From Thermoleophilia bacterium (lineage in GTDB: Bacteria; Actinomycetota; Thermoleophilia; Gaiellales; Gaiellaceae): 6,373 bases of DNA. The stretch spans positions 1 through 6,373 of the forward strand of contig JAOUEK010000126.1 of the NCBI GenBank assembly GCA_029858755.1. Reading direction: 5' to 3'. This document shows, one piece after another, positions 6,278-6,373 of this stretch. The translations under genes and the position numbers were made by a program. The notes under the pieces are model-generated. The model was not told the origin of the DNA. It did not search any database and worked only from the letters and a program-made list of their open reading frames with translations. How positions within the stretch are numbered: position 1 is the stretch's first letter; every line of letters starts with the position of its first letter.

Positions 6278-6286
6278 GAGCGGTCT
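6263..6286. repeat. Inverted repeat AGACCGC-10-GCGGTCT around the -10-like box
   Basis: Perfect 7-bp arms (6263-6269 and 6280-6286) enclose a 10-nt loop that contains TACCCT. It starts 12 nt after the dehalogenase stop. It could be an operator covering the promoter of the next gene, or a hairpin ending the dehalogenase transcript, although no T-run follows. It is the longest perfect dyad I found in the non-coding parts of the window. Confidence 0.38.
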
Positions 6287-6302
6287 GCGGCGTCCCCCGT
6301 TC

Positions 6303-6309
6303 GAGGGAG
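6303..6309 (+). promoter_or_regulatory. Ribosome binding site of the last gene
   Basis: GAGGGAG lies 8 nt before the GTG at 6318, a strong Shine-Dalgarno match at good spacing. It fixes the start of the truncated last gene. Confidence 0.6.
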
Positions 6310-6317
6310 CAGCCGCC

Positions 6318-6373
6318 GTGCCTTACCCGTTCGTCGCCAGCCCCAACGTCACCCACACCGAAGGCCGCGCGAT
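6318..6373 (+). CDS. Start of a gene, possibly N-acetylmuramoyl-L-alanine amidase (3' end outside window)
   Basis: Only 18 codons and two bases are visible, reading VPYPFVASPNVTHTEGRA from a GTG start with a good ribosome binding site. There is no signal peptide. The pattern of a short lead ending in a GRA/GRxI segment resembles the N-terminus of amidase_2 (peptidoglycan amidase/PGRP-like) proteins of actinobacteria, in which a strand with IVIH, carrying a zinc-ligand His, comes next. That is recollection of a pattern from very little sequence, so the product should be treated as unknown until the rest is read. It follows the dehalogenase by 66 bp with its own candidate promoter. Confidence 0.55.
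   Translation, partial: MPYPFVASPNVTHTEGRA

Noticed and set aside
1..6373. CRISPR arrays, tRNA/rRNA genes, insertion sequences, toxin-antitoxin or phage genes
   Set aside because: I saw no spaced direct repeats, cloverleaf-like segments, transposase motifs or terminal inverted repeats on reading both strands.

Overview
The window is very GC-rich and gene-dense, with no mobile element, RNA gene or CRISPR array visible. The high G+C, frequent GTG starts, a mycobacterial-type HIT hydrolase, apparently leaderless starts and a GlgX-TreY pair all point to an actinobacterium. A deep-branching lineage such as Thermoleophilia (Gaiellales/Solirubrobacterales) is my best guess from protein flavour; the sequence alone does not prove it.

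Layout. (1) 1-2957, plus strand: the C-terminal half of a glycogen debranching enzyme (GlgX/TreX), cut by the window start four codons before the end of its nucleophile motif, overlaps by 4 bp a compact maltooligosyltrehalose synthase (TreY). Debranching releases linear maltodextrins from glycogen, and TreY turns their reducing end into a trehalose unit. The third enzyme, TreZ, does not follow. (2) 2958-3917, plus: a short gap with a hairpin and a -10-like box leads into a secreted protein of about 294 aa that looks like a TIM-barrel glycoside hydrolase. I cannot assign it a function. (3) 3914-5163, minus: a two-gene operon of a HIT-family nucleotide phosphorylase/hydrolase followed by a GNAT acetyltransferase, coupled by a 4-bp overlap. 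It converges on the secreted protein so tightly that both stop codons lie in one CTAG. (4) 5164-5366: a 203-bp divergent intergenic region with two small dyad symmetries and a -10-like box placed for leaderless transcription. (5) 5367-6251, plus: a DhlA-like haloalkane dehalogenase-family alpha/beta hydrolase with a complete set of expected active-site residues. (6) 6318-end, plus: the first 18 codons of another gene, with a good ribosome binding site and possibly an N-acetylmuramoyl-L-alanine amidase.

I see no clearly new multi-gene system. The points most worth a second look are the compact TreY, which lacks a stretch of about 100 residues found between two RFFD motifs in classical TreY; the unassigned secreted barrel protein beside the trehalose genes; the CTAG shared by convergent stops; and two starts with the same -10-to-start-codon spacing expected of leaderless transcripts.
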